Source: Pseudomonadota bacterium (GTDB lineage Bacteria > Pseudomonadota > Gammaproteobacteria > Xanthomonadales > Xanthomonadaceae). From it: DNA of 50,320 nt. The notes beneath the pieces are model-generated. The model saw only the letters and a list, made by a program, of their open reading frames with translations, was not told the DNA's origin and did no database searches. A program made the position numbers and the translations under genes. The stretch is taken from contig JAFEEL010000001.1 in assembly GCA_018241125.1 (NCBI GenBank), forward strand, positions 1 through 50,320, in the 5' to 3' direction. Below are positions 16,103-24,213 of the stretch, one piece after another; the stretch's first letter is position 1; every line of letters begins with the position of its first letter.

Positions 16103-17821
16103 ATGGCCCGCATCCCCGACGCCTTCATCGACGATCTGCTGGCCCGCACGGACATCGTCGAGCTGATCGGTGCGCGCGTGCCGCTCAAGCGGCAAGGCCA
16201 CGAGTACGCGGCGCGTTGCCCGTTCCACGACGAGCGCTCGCCGTCGTTCACCGTATCTCCGAACAAGCAGTTCTATCATTGCTTCGGCTGCGGCGCGCAC
16301 GGCACCGCGATCGCTTTCCTGATGAACTACGACCGGCTGGAGTTCCTCGACGCGGTCGAGGAGCTGGCCAAGCGCGCCGGCGTGGAGGTGCCGCGCGAGG
16401 CCCGGCGCAGCGGCGGTGGCGGCGATGCCACCGATTTGTACGACATGCTGGAGGCGGCCGCGCAGTTCTTCCGTCGCCAACTGCAAGACACCCCGGTCGC
16501 GCAGGACTACCTGCGCCAGCGCGGGGTGGACACGGACTGCCGCCAGCGCTTCGGCATCGGCTACGCACCCGATGCCTGGGATGCACTGAAGAATGCGCTG
16601 GGCACCGATGAGCGCCGCCTGCGCCTGCTGGAAGCCGCGGGCCTGTTTTCCAAGGGCGATTCCGGGCGCGTGTACGACAAGTTCCGCAAGCGGATCATGT
16701 TCCCGATCCACGACCGTCGCGGGCGCGTGATCGCCTTCGGCGGGCGGGTGACGAGCAAAGACGATTCACCGAAGTACCTCAACTCGCCCGAGACCAGCCT
16801 GTTCCACAAGGGCCGCGAACTGTACGGCCTGTGGCAGGTGCGGCAGGCGCATTCGAAGATCGAGCGGCTGATCGTGGTCGAGGGCTACATGGACGTGGTC
16901 GCGCTGTTCCAGTACGGCGTCACGCAAGCGGTGGCCACGCTCGGCACCGCGACCACGCCCGACCATGCAGAACTTCTATTTCGCAACGCGCCCGACGTGG
17001 TGTTCTGTTTCGACGGCGACAAGGCCGGGCGCGGCGCGGCGTGGAAGGCGCTGGAAGCGGCGCTGCCGCGCATGCGCGACGGCCGGCAGGCGTTCTTCCT
17101 GTTCCTGCCCGAAGGCGAAGACCCGGATTCGATCGTGCGCAAGGACGGTGCGGCCGGTTTCGAGGCGCGCTTGCAGCACGCCACGCCGCTGTCGGAATTC
17201 GTGTTCGCCGAACTGGGCAAGGACGTGAACTTGTCCACCTTGGATGGCCGTGCGCGGCTGGCCGAGCGTGCGCGTCCCTTGCTGGCGCAGATCCCCGACG
17301 GCGCCTTTCGCGATCTGATGCACGCGCGGCTGACGCAAATCACCGGCGCGAATGTCGCCAAGGCGCAAGAGAATGCGACGCGCGCGCCGCCGCCACGCCC
17401 GCTTGCGAGCGGTCGGCGCAGCCTCGTGCGCAGCGCGATCACGTTGCTCTTGCAAGATCCGACGCTGGGCTTGGACGTCGCTTGGCCGCCGCTGTTTTCG
17501 GCCCTGCGCCAACCCGGGGTGGATCTGCTGGTGGAACTGATCACGCTGGTGCGTGCGCGCCCGCAAATCGCCACTGGCGCCCTGCTCGAACTGCTGGCCG
17601 GGCGCGAGGAAGAAGCCGCGCTGCGCAAGCTCGCCTTGCAGGCGTTGCCGGGCGAGCCGGCCGGTTGGCTTGCGGAATGGCGTGGCGCGCTGGCCCAGCT
17701 CGATCAGCAAACCCTGAGCCAGCGTGTGGACGAGTTGCGGGCGCGCCAATCCGAAGCCGGATTGTCGGATGAGGAAAAGAACGAACTGCGCGAACTGATG
17801 AAGGTGTTCGCCCGACGCTGA
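16103..17821 (+). CDS. dnaG: DNA primase
   Basis: 572 residues. N-terminal CHC2 zinc finger with C39, H42, C60 and C63 (CPFHDERSPSF; FYHCFGCGAHG); catalytic core; TOPRIM motifs IVVEGYMDVVAL and FCFDGDKAGRGA; helical C-terminal DnaB-interacting region (about 430-572). It makes RNA primers for replication. ATG 16103 is the family start; TAAGCT lies 7 bases upstream and the Shine-Dalgarno sequence is poor, so a leaderless start is possible. rpoD, the usual next gene of the macromolecular synthesis operon, is not present: the next gene, rlpA, converges on dnaG. Confidence 0.97.
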   Translation: MARIPDAFIDDLLARTDIVELIGARVPLKRQGHEYAARCPFHDERSPSFTVSPNKQFYHCFGCGAHGTAIAFLMNYDRLEFLDAVEELAKRAGVEVPREARRSGGGGDATDLYDMLEAAAQFFRRQLQDTPVAQDYLRQRGVDTDCRQRFGIGYAPDAWDALKNALGTDERRLRLLEAAGLFSKGDSGRVYDKFRKRIMFPIHDRRGRVIAFGGRVTSKDDSPKYLNSPETSLFHKGRELYGLWQVRQAHSKIERLIVVEGYMDVVALFQYGVTQAVATLGTATTPDHAELLFRNAPDVVFCFDGDKAGRGAAWKALEAALPRMRDGRQAFFLFLPEGEDPDSIVRKDGAAGFEARLQHATPLSEFVFAELGKDVNLSTLDGRARLAERARPLLAQIPDGAFRDLMHARLTQITGANVAKAQENATRAPPPRPLASGRRSLVRSAITLLLQDPTLGLDVAWPPLFSALRQPGVDLLVELITLVRARPQIATGALLELLAGREEEAALRKLALQALPGEPAGWLAEWRGALAQLDQQTLSQRVDELRARQSEAGLSDEEKNELRELMKVFARR

Positions 17822-17860
17822 GGGATGAAGTCCGGCTGGGGCGGGAGCCCGGTCGATGGC

Positions 17861-19153
17861 TCACTGCTTGAAGAACGGCGGCTCGCCAAAGCCCAGCGCC
17901 TGCATCCGCTCGGACAACGCGTCGGCGGCATCGGCGCGCAGCGGGCCGACATGCACGCGCCACATCTGCCGGTCGGCGACCTGCACCGCGACCAGCTCGA
18001 CCGGGCCGATGCCGGCACGTTGCAGACGTTCGCGCATGTGCTCGGCGTTGTCGCGGTCGCCGTAGCTGGCCACTTGCAGGAAACCCACGGTGGACGGATC
18101 GATGGCCGGACGGCCGACTTGCGGCGCGGTGGTCGGCGGCGTGGTTTGCTGCCGCAGCGGTGCGGTCGCGGCGGCCGTGGTGCTGGTTGCCGACACCGCC
18201 GCGAACGGCGTGGGCAGCGTGGTCTCCGGGATCGCCGGGCGGGTTGCGCTATCGCCCGGTTCGGGTGTGGGTGCCGGAACCGACGCTACCGTCGGGGTGG
18301 CGTCGTGGCGGTCGCGTGCCGGTGGCGTGGCAGCGCTTTCCGCTGCGTCCTGGGGCGGCACGGGTTTGGCGGCGAACGCAGCGATCGGGTCGGAGGCAGG
18401 TGTCGCCACGCGCGGCGCTGGCGCCGAAATTTCCGGCGAAACCGTGTGGACCGACGCCGGACGTGGCGCAGCCGGGCGGGCCAGCGCGACCGGGTTGGTG
18501 GTGCCGGCCGGCAATGCCTTGCCGGTGTCGATGCCTTGGACCTCCACCCGCGCGGTGCCGTGCACGTTGACGCCCAGCTTGATCGCCGCGGCGTAGGACA
18601 GGTCGATCAGGCGGCCGTCGTGGAACGGGCCACGGTCGTTGATGCGCACGATCACGCTGCGCCCGTTTTCCAGATTGGTCACGCGCGCGTAGCTGGGCAG
18701 TGGCAGGGTGCGGTGCGCGGCACTGAACTGCGACAGGTCGTAGGGCTCCAGCGAGGAAGTCACGCGGCCGTCGAACTTGGTGCCGTACCACGAGGCGACG
18801 CCGGTTTCGTCGTAACCGGCCGCGGACGGCAGCACCGTGTAGGTCTTGCCGAGCACCACGTAAGGCGAGCGATTGCCGTAGCGGGCCAGCGGCTCGGGGT
18901 GCGGCACCGGCTCGGGCAGGTTGGCCACGTCCGGAGGCACCGCCGGCGCGCCGTCGGCCACGCCCGGTGCGTACAACCCGCCCGGGGTGTAGGGGCCGAG
19001 TGGCTGCCACGGTTTTTTCCCGTGATGGGCGGGCGTGTTGGCGGTGCGGGTCGGCTTGGGTTTGTCGCCCGCGCAGGCGGCCAACAGCAGCGCGGCCACC
19101 GCCAGCGCCAGCGCGCGCAGGATCGGTTCGGCGCGGCCGGACACGCCTTTCAC
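17861..19153 (-). CDS. rlpA: Septal ring lytic transglycosylase RlpA (lipoprotein with SPOR domain)
   Basis: 430 residues. The lipobox LAAC gives lipidated C27. A double-psi beta-barrel lytic domain runs from about 115 to 205 (GVASWYGTKFDGRVTS), with E136, D139 and H147 in EPYDLSQFSAAHRTLP; E136 and H147 match the catalytic pair of P. aeruginosa RlpA in spacing. A long Pro/Ala/Thr linker (about 225-350) leads to a C-terminal SPOR domain (GFLQVASYGDRDNAEHMRER; WRVHVGPL) that binds denuded glycan at the septum. It cleaves stem-free peptidoglycan during daughter-cell separation. The GTG start (19153) overlaps the mltB stop (GTGA), so the two are translationally coupled. Confidence 0.93.
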   Translation of the reverse strand: MKGVSGRAEPILRALALAVAALLLAACAGDKPKPTRTANTPAHHGKKPWQPLGPYTPGGLYAPGVADGAPAVPPDVANLPEPVPHPEPLARYGNRSPYVVLGKTYTVLPSAAGYDETGVASWYGTKFDGRVTSSLEPYDLSQFSAAHRTLPLPSYARVTNLENGRSVIVRINDRGPFHDGRLIDLSYAAAIKLGVNVHGTARVEVQGIDTGKALPAGTTNPVALARPAAPRPASVHTVSPEISAPAPRVATPASDPIAAFAAKPVPPQDAAESAATPPARDRHDATPTVASVPAPTPEPGDSATRPAIPETTLPTPFAAVSATSTTAAATAPLRQQTTPPTTAPQVGRPAIDPSTVGFLQVASYGDRDNAEHMRERLQRAGIGPVELVAVQVADRQMWRVHVGPLRADAADALSERMQALGFGEPPFFKQ

Positions 19154-20214
19154 GGCGACGGCGGCGTGTCGGGATCCTTGCCGGCGATCGCCTCGGCGAG
19201 CTGGTAGACCGCCATCGCGTACATCGGCGAGCGGTTGTAGCGGGTGATCGAATAGAAGTTCTGGAAGACGATCCAGTCCTCCGTGCCGTTGGCGCCATCG
19301 AGCGTGAGCAGCGAGCCCATCATCGGCTTGCCGAGCGCCACCTTGGGCTGGTAACCCTTGGCCTCCAGATCGGCCAGCGAATACTTGGGCGTGAAGTCGT
19401 CGGGCGCGAAGGCGATCGTGGATGGATCGTGCACCGCGCGCACCGCGACTGGTTCGCCCTTCTGCCAGCCGTTGGCGACGAAATAGTTGGCCACCGAAGC
19501 AAACAGGTCGGGCATCGAACCGCCGAACAGGTCGATATGGCCGTCGCCGTCGCCATCGACCGCGTACTGGCGATAGCTCGACGGCATGAACTGGCCCCAG
19601 CCCATCGCCCCGGCGTAACTGCCGGTGAGCGCGGTGACGGTGAAGTGCTGCTCGTTGGCCAGTGCGAACAACTGCGCCAGTTGGTCGCGGAAGAATGCCT
19701 GACGGTCGTTCTCGCGCTGGATCTTGGCCGGGTCGCCGCTGCGCGGGTACCAGAACGCCAGCGTGTACAGCGCGTCGAGCACGCGGTAACTGCCGGTGTT
19801 GCCGCCGTAGCCGGTCTCCACACCGATGATCGCGCAGATCAGCTCGGCCGGTACGCCGGTGGCGTCCTCGACTTTTTGCAGTTGTTTGTGGTGCGCGGCG
19901 AAAAACGCACGCCCGGCGGCGATGCGACGGGCAGTGACGAAGATCGGCCGGTACTGCTTCCAGGTCTTCACCGACTCGGCCGGGCGCGACATCGCATCGA
20001 CGATGGACTGCCGGTAATGCGCCTTGTGCAGGTCGGCGAGGATGTCTTGTTCGTTCAGGTGATAGGTGGTGGCGGTGGCTTGCGCGAAGGCATCCAGATC
20101 GGCCGGCGGCGGCGGATCGGCGGCCCATGCCGGCGCGGCGACGAGCGCGCAAACGAGGGTGGCGGCGAGCGCGCGCAAGCGCGCGGGGACGGTGAGATGC
20201 GGGCGTGGGTTCAT
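19150..20214 (-). CDS. mltB: Membrane-bound lytic murein transglycosylase B-type
   Basis: 354 residues. Signal peptide about 1-31 (APAWA-AD) with no lipobox cysteine at the cleavage site, so it is probably soluble periplasmic rather than a classical MltB lipoprotein. Slt-family core: ELICAIIGVETGYGGNTGSY with catalytic E133, GAMGWGQFMPSSYRQYAVDGDGDG-type region, and a C-terminal NRSPMYAMAVYQLAEAI. It cleaves peptidoglycan to 1,6-anhydro-muropeptides. It is the first gene of the mltB-rlpA operon. Confidence 0.94.
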   Translation of the reverse strand: MNPRPHLTVPARLRALAATLVCALVAAPAWAADPPPPADLDAFAQATATTYHLNEQDILADLHKAHYRQSIVDAMSRPAESVKTWKQYRPIFVTARRIAAGRAFFAAHHKQLQKVEDATGVPAELICAIIGVETGYGGNTGSYRVLDALYTLAFWYPRSGDPAKIQRENDRQAFFRDQLAQLFALANEQHFTVTALTGSYAGAMGWGQFMPSSYRQYAVDGDGDGHIDLFGGSMPDLFASVANYFVANGWQKGEPVAVRAVHDPSTIAFAPDDFTPKYSLADLEAKGYQPKVALGKPMMGSLLTLDGANGTEDWIVFQNFYSITRYNRSPMYAMAVYQLAEAIAGKDPDTPPSP

Positions 20215-20546
20215 GCTGCGAATCTAGCACGCGCGGCGACGGGGCGGGTTCTCGAAATCTCCGTTCGTGGTGAGGAGGATCGCTAGAGAACCCTCCGACA
20301 AAGCTCAGGGCAGGCTACGTTCGAGCCGATCCGACTCGAACCATGCTGACGATGTTCCCGGTAATGGCAGTGCCAGACCGTGGTTCGATCGCGGCCTCGA
20401 CCCTGCGGGTCTCGATCCGCGCCTCACCACGAACGGGTCATGAGGGTGGCCTCGACCCTGCGGGTCTCGCTCCGCGCCTCACCACGAACGGGTCATGAGG
20501 GTGGCCTCGACCCTGCGGGTCTCGCATCGCGCCTGCCCACGAACGG
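20215..20546. repeat. Repeat-rich spacer with a 55-bp tandem repeat (about 2.8 units)
   Basis: Units begin at 20395, 20450 and 20505 (period 55; core CCTCGACCCTGCGGGTCTCG...CTCACCACGAACGG); the third is truncated at about 20546. An inverted partial copy, CCGTTCGTGGTGAG, lies at 20261-20274, and a 29-base identical copy of the core occurs at 27719-27747 after another gene. The array makes artificial open frames upstream of the next gene. No gene is seen in 20215-20546. Confidence 0.85.
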
Positions 20547-20566
20547 AGGAGGCTTCAGGGTCGCCC

Positions 20567-20650
20567 CTGCTCCCCGCTCACTGCTCCCTGCTCCCCGCTC
20601 CCTGCTCCGCGCTCCCTGCTCCGCGCTCCCCGCTCCCTGCTCCCTGCTCC
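20567..20650. repeat. Heptanucleotide array, 12 units of CTGCTCC and variants
   Basis: Twelve contiguous 7-bp units of the form CTGCTCC, CCGCTCC or GCGCTCC, with one CCGCTCA. It ends 86 bp before the kinase start codon at 20737 and about 30 bp upstream of a TAAAAT candidate -10 box. Confidence 0.88.
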
Positions 20651-20680
20651 CTGCGGATGCCATCCACCGCCCGCGCACGA

Positions 20681-20686
20681 TAAAAT
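20681..20686 (+). promoter_or_regulatory. Candidate -10 box for the PfkB kinase gene
   Basis: TAAAAT within CGATAAAATGCG lies 50 bp before the ATG. No good -35 hexamer is found at 16-18 bp upstream. It is the only AT-rich patch in this spacer. Confidence 0.35.
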
Positions 20687-20736
20687 GCGTGGCTTGGGTT
20701 CCGGCCCCTCATGCCGGCCATCAGGAGACGTGCTCG

Positions 20737-21672
20737 ATGTCGGTTTTGATCTGCGGTTCGCTCGCCTACGACACCATCATGGTGTTCCAGGATCGATTCA
20801 AGAATCACATCCTGCCCGACAAGGTGCACATCCTGAACGTGTCCTTCCTGGTGCCGCGGATGCGCCGCGAGTTTGGCGGCTGCGCCGGCAACATCGCCTA
20901 CAACCTCAAGCTGCTCGGCGGCGAGCCGCTGCCGATGGCCACGGTCGGGCAGGATTTCGGGCCCTACCGCGAGCATTTCGAAGCCTGCGGCATCGGCATG
21001 GATCACATCAAGGTGCTGCCGGACCTGTTCACCGCGCAGGCCTTCATCACCACCGATCTGGACGACAACCAGATCACCGCCTTCCACCCCGGTGCGATGA
21101 TGCGCTCGCATGAAAATCACGTCGGCGACGCGAGCGGCGTGAAGCTGGGTATCGTCGGCCCCGATGGGCGCGATGCGATGTTGCAGCACGCGGCCGATTT
21201 TGCGCGGCTGGGCATCCCCTTCATCTTCGATCCGGGGCAGGCGCTGCCGCTGTTTTCCGGCGAGGAGTTCCGCGCCTTCATCGAGCAGGCCGATTTCGTC
21301 ACCGTCAACGATTACGAATCCAACCTGTTGCAAGAGCGCACCGGCTGGAACGCCGAGCAGATCGCGGGCAAGGTGAAGGCCTACATCGTCACCCACGGTG
21401 CCAAGGGCTCGCTGATCCACGCCGATGGCCAGCAGCACGAGATCCCGCCGGCGCACGAGCGCCGCGTCAGCGACCCGACCGGCTGCGGCGATGCCTACCG
21501 CGCCGGCCTGCTGTTCGGCATCGAGCACGGCTACGACTGGCCCACCATCGGGCGCATGGCCTCGCTGATGGGCGCGTTGAAGGTCGAGCACCCCGGCACG
21601 CAGAACCAGCGCTTCGACTACGCGCAGTTCGCCGAACAGTTCCGCCAGCAGTTCGGCCACGCGCTGAAGTGA
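20737..21672 (+). CDS. PfkB-family carbohydrate/nucleoside kinase (adenosine kinase-like)
   Basis: 311 residues of the ribokinase fold. N-terminal [16 protein letters not shown] is the PfkB signature 1 region; [20 protein letters not shown] is signature 2, with catalytic base D252. [12 protein letters not shown] and [12 protein letters not shown] are the usual strands before the nucleotide site. Close relatives in this group are annotated as adenosine kinase or unspecified sugar kinases, so the substrate is uncertain. ATG 20737 follows AGGAGA; the upstream open frame is repeat DNA. Confidence 0.9.
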   Translation: MSVLICGSLAYDTIMVFQDRFKNHILPDKVHILNVSFLVPRMRREFGGCAGNIAYNLKLLGGEPLPMATVGQDFGPYREHFEACGIGMDHIKVLPDLFTAQAFITTDLDDNQITAFHPGAMMRSHENHVGDASGVKLGIVGPDGRDAMLQHAADFARLGIPFIFDPGQALPLFSGEEFRAFIEQADFVTVNDYESNLLQERTGWNAEQIAGKVKAYIVTHGAKGSLIHADGQQHEIPPAHERRVSDPTGCGDAYRAGLLFGIEHGYDWPTIGRMASLMGALKVEHPGTQNQRFDYAQFAEQFRQQFGHALK

Positions 21673-21766
21673 GCGGCGGGGCGGTGCGCGTTCTGGTAGC
21701 GTGGATGCTGCGGCCGCGGCTGACGCTGTAGCCCGCGCACCGGCACCGTTACCGGAGTCCATCGCG

Positions 21767-22627
21767 ATGACCACCCCCGAAAACCAGCGCCCGCTCGAGG
21801 CGGGCATCACCACCGATTTCCGCAACCAGCTCAGCTACGGCAAGTACCTGCACCTGGACACCCTGCTGTCGGCGCAGCATCCGCTGTCGGCGCAGCACGA
21901 CGAGATGCTGTTCATCGTCCAGCACCACGTTGCCGAGCTGTGGCTCAAGCTGACCTTGCACGAGCTGCGTGCGGTGCTGGCGCACCTGCGCGAGGACAAG
22001 CTCGCGCCGTGCTTCAAGATGTTTTCGCGGATCAAGCTGATCCAGCAGCAGCTGATCGGGATGTGGTCGGTGCTGGAAACCCTCACCCCGACCGACTATC
22101 TGGCCTTCCGCGACATCCTCGGGCCGTCCTCGGGTTTCCAGTCGCTGCAATACCGATTGGTGGAGTTCGCGCTGGGCAACAAGAACGCCGACATGCTGGT
22201 CGCGTTCGCGCACGACGCGCCGGCACAGGCGCAACTGCGCGCCGCGCTGGAGGCCCCGTCGTTGTACGACGAATGTCTGGGTTGGTTGGCGCGTTGCGGG
22301 CACGCGGTGCCGGCCTCGCTGCTGCAGCGCGACTTCGCGCGCGCGCACGTGCGTGAGCCGGCCCTGGTTCCGGTGTTAGTGCGCATCTACGAGAACACCG
22401 AGCAGTTCTGGGACGCCTACGACCTGTGCGAATCGCTGGTGGACATCGAGGTCAACTTCCAGACCTGGCGCTTCCGACACATGAAGACCGTCGAGCGCAT
22501 CATCGGCTACCGTCGCGGTACCGGTGGCTCGTCGGGTGTGGGCTTCCTCAAGCAGGCGCTGGATCTGACGTTCTTCCCGGAGCTGTTCGAGGCACGTACT
22601 TGCATCGGCGTATCTGCGCCAAAGTGA
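21767..22627 (+). CDS. kynA: Tryptophan 2,3-dioxygenase
   Basis: 286 residues. Heme enzyme that opens the indole ring of L-tryptophan to N-formylkynurenine, the first step of the kynurenine pathway. F49 and H53 (MLFIVQHH) and proximal heme ligand H238 ([20 protein letters not shown]) keep the spacing of the Xanthomonas enzyme (F51, H55, H240); [12 protein letters not shown] is also conserved. ATG 21767 begins the conserved part; 22 further in-frame codons upstream have no support. No other kynurenine gene is adjacent; peptide transporters follow, consistent with amino acid catabolism. Confidence 0.96.
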   Translation: MTTPENQRPLEAGITTDFRNQLSYGKYLHLDTLLSAQHPLSAQHDEMLFIVQHHVAELWLKLTLHELRAVLAHLREDKLAPCFKMFSRIKLIQQQLIGMWSVLETLTPTDYLAFRDILGPSSGFQSLQYRLVEFALGNKNADMLVAFAHDAPAQAQLRAALEAPSLYDECLGWLARCGHAVPASLLQRDFARAHVREPALVPVLVRIYENTEQFWDAYDLCESLVDIEVNFQTWRFRHMKTVERIIGYRRGTGGSSGVGFLKQALDLTFFPELFEARTCIGVSAPK

Positions 22628-22713
22628 TCCAGTAACAGCGCTGGCGTCGGGCCACGGCGCCAACGTTCCGAGTCCCGAACCCTGAACAATTCCCGCACCC
22701 CGGAGCCTCCCGC

Positions 22714-24213
22714 ATGAGCGCCACGCAAACGCCCACGCCCGCCATCGCCCCGCCGGAGTTCCGCACGGTAATGGGCCATCCACGGCCGCTGTGGATGTTG
22801 TTCATGACCGAGTTCTGGGAGCGCTTCGCCTTCTACGGCATGCGCTGGGCGCTGACCTTGTACATCGTGGCGCAGTTCTTCGGCGGCCAGGCCAGCGGTC
22901 AGGCCGAGGCCAGCCGCACCTACGGCGCGTTCCTGGCGCTGGTGTACGCCACCGCGATCTTCGGCGGCTTCGTCGCCGACCGCCTGATCGGCTTCCAGCG
23001 TTCGATCCTGGTGGGCGCGCTGGTGTCGGCGGCCGGGTATTTCATGGTCACGGTGCCCAACCACATCGTGTTCCTGTTCGGCCTGGCCACCATCATCGTC
23101 GGCAACGGTCTGTTCAAGCCCAACATCTCCACCCAGGTCGGCCAACTGTACGCGCAGGGCGACGAGCGCCGCGATTCGGGCTTCACCATCTTCTACATGG
23201 GCATCAACGCCGGTGCCTTCGTCGCCCCGATCGCGACCGGCATCCTCGCCAATCGCTATTTCGGCAACCAGGCCATGCCTGCCTACAAGGTGGTGTTCAT
23301 GGCCGCCGGCATTGGCATGTTGATCTCGACCGTATGGTTCTGGATCGGTCGCCGCCAGCTCGGCGCCATCGGTCGCCCACCGCAGGGCGGCGAAAGTCCG
23401 CTGCGGGTGATCGGCGTGCTGGCCGGCGTGGCCGTGGCGATTCCCGGGGTGTACCTGCTGATGTCCATCGACGCGGCGATCGTGGCCTGGATCCTGGCCA
23501 CACTGTTCGTGGCGCTGTGCGTGATGGTGCTGGTGGAGGGCTTGCGTGAAGGCGCCGTGTACCGCGATCGCGCCATCGCGATGCTGATCATCTTCGCCTT
23601 CAACGTGTTGTTCTGGTGCTTCTTCGAGCAGGCCGGCAGCTCGTTCAACTTCCTCGCCCAGAACATCGTCGATCGCGCCATCGGCGGCTGGGAGTTCCCG
23701 GTCGGCTGGTTCCAGTCGATCAATGCGCTGGGTATCCTGGCCTTCGCGCCGGTATTCGCCTGGGCGTGGATGGCATTGGGTCGATCCAACCCGTCGATCC
23801 CGCGCAAGTTCGGCCTCGGGCTGATCTTCAACGGGCTGGCCTTCGCGTTGCTGATGTTCGCCCTGTCGAGCCAGGTGGACACCCACGGCAAGATTCCGCT
23901 GTGGCCGCTGGTCGCGGTGTATCTGATCCAGACCTGCGGCGAGCTGTGCTTGTCGCCGATCGGGTTGTCGATGGTGACCAAGCTGGCGCCGCTGCGTGTG
24001 GTCGGGCTGGCGATGGGTGGCTGGTTCCTGTCCACCGCGATCGGCAACAACCTGTCGGGCATCTTCGCCAGCCACGTCAGTGGCGAGGGCGGCATGAACG
24101 TGCATTCGGCGCTGGCCGGCTACACCTTTGGCTTCTGGGCGCTGGTGATCCCCGGAGTGTTGTTGTTCCTGATCGCGCCGCTGATCCAGAAGCTGATGCA
24201 CGGGGTGAAATGA
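22714..24213 (+). CDS. POT-family proton-coupled oligopeptide transporter (copy 1)
   Basis: 499 residues, about 12-14 membrane helices. The proton-coupling motif is intact: E33-F-W-E36-R37-FAFYG in helix 1. GNGLFKPNISTQVGQLY and FTIFYMGINAGAFVAP are the two PTR2 signatures, and FFEQAGSSFNFLAQN carries the helix-7 glutamate. It imports di- and tripeptides with protons. Its stop overlaps the start of copy 2 (ATGA). Confidence 0.94.
   Translation: MSATQTPTPAIAPPEFRTVMGHPRPLWMLFMTEFWERFAFYGMRWALTLYIVAQFFGGQASGQAEASRTYGAFLALVYATAIFGGFVADRLIGFQRSILVGALVSAAGYFMVTVPNHIVFLFGLATIIVGNGLFKPNISTQVGQLYAQGDERRDSGFTIFYMGINAGAFVAPIATGILANRYFGNQAMPAYKVVFMAAGIGMLISTVWFWIGRRQLGAIGRPPQGGESPLRVIGVLAGVAVAIPGVYLLMSIDAAIVAWILATLFVALCVMVLVEGLREGAVYRDRAIAMLIIFAFNVLFWCFFEQAGSSFNFLAQNIVDRAIGGWEFPVGWFQSINALGILAFAPVFAWAWMALGRSNPSIPRKFGLGLIFNGLAFALLMFALSSQVDTHGKIPLWPLVAVYLIQTCGELCLSPIGLSMVTKLAPLRVVGLAMGGWFLSTAIGNNLSGIFASHVSGEGGMNVHSALAGYTFGFWALVIPGVLLFLIAPLIQKLMHGVK

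Noticed and set aside
20395-20546. CRISPR array from 55-bp periodic repeats
   Set aside because: The whole 55-bp unit repeats, including the part that would be spacer, so it is a plain tandem repeat.
23616-24209. N-terminal 198-codon extension of POT copy 2
   Set aside because: It is a shadow frame over POT copy 1; the transporter homology starts at ATG 24210, which overlaps the copy 1 stop.
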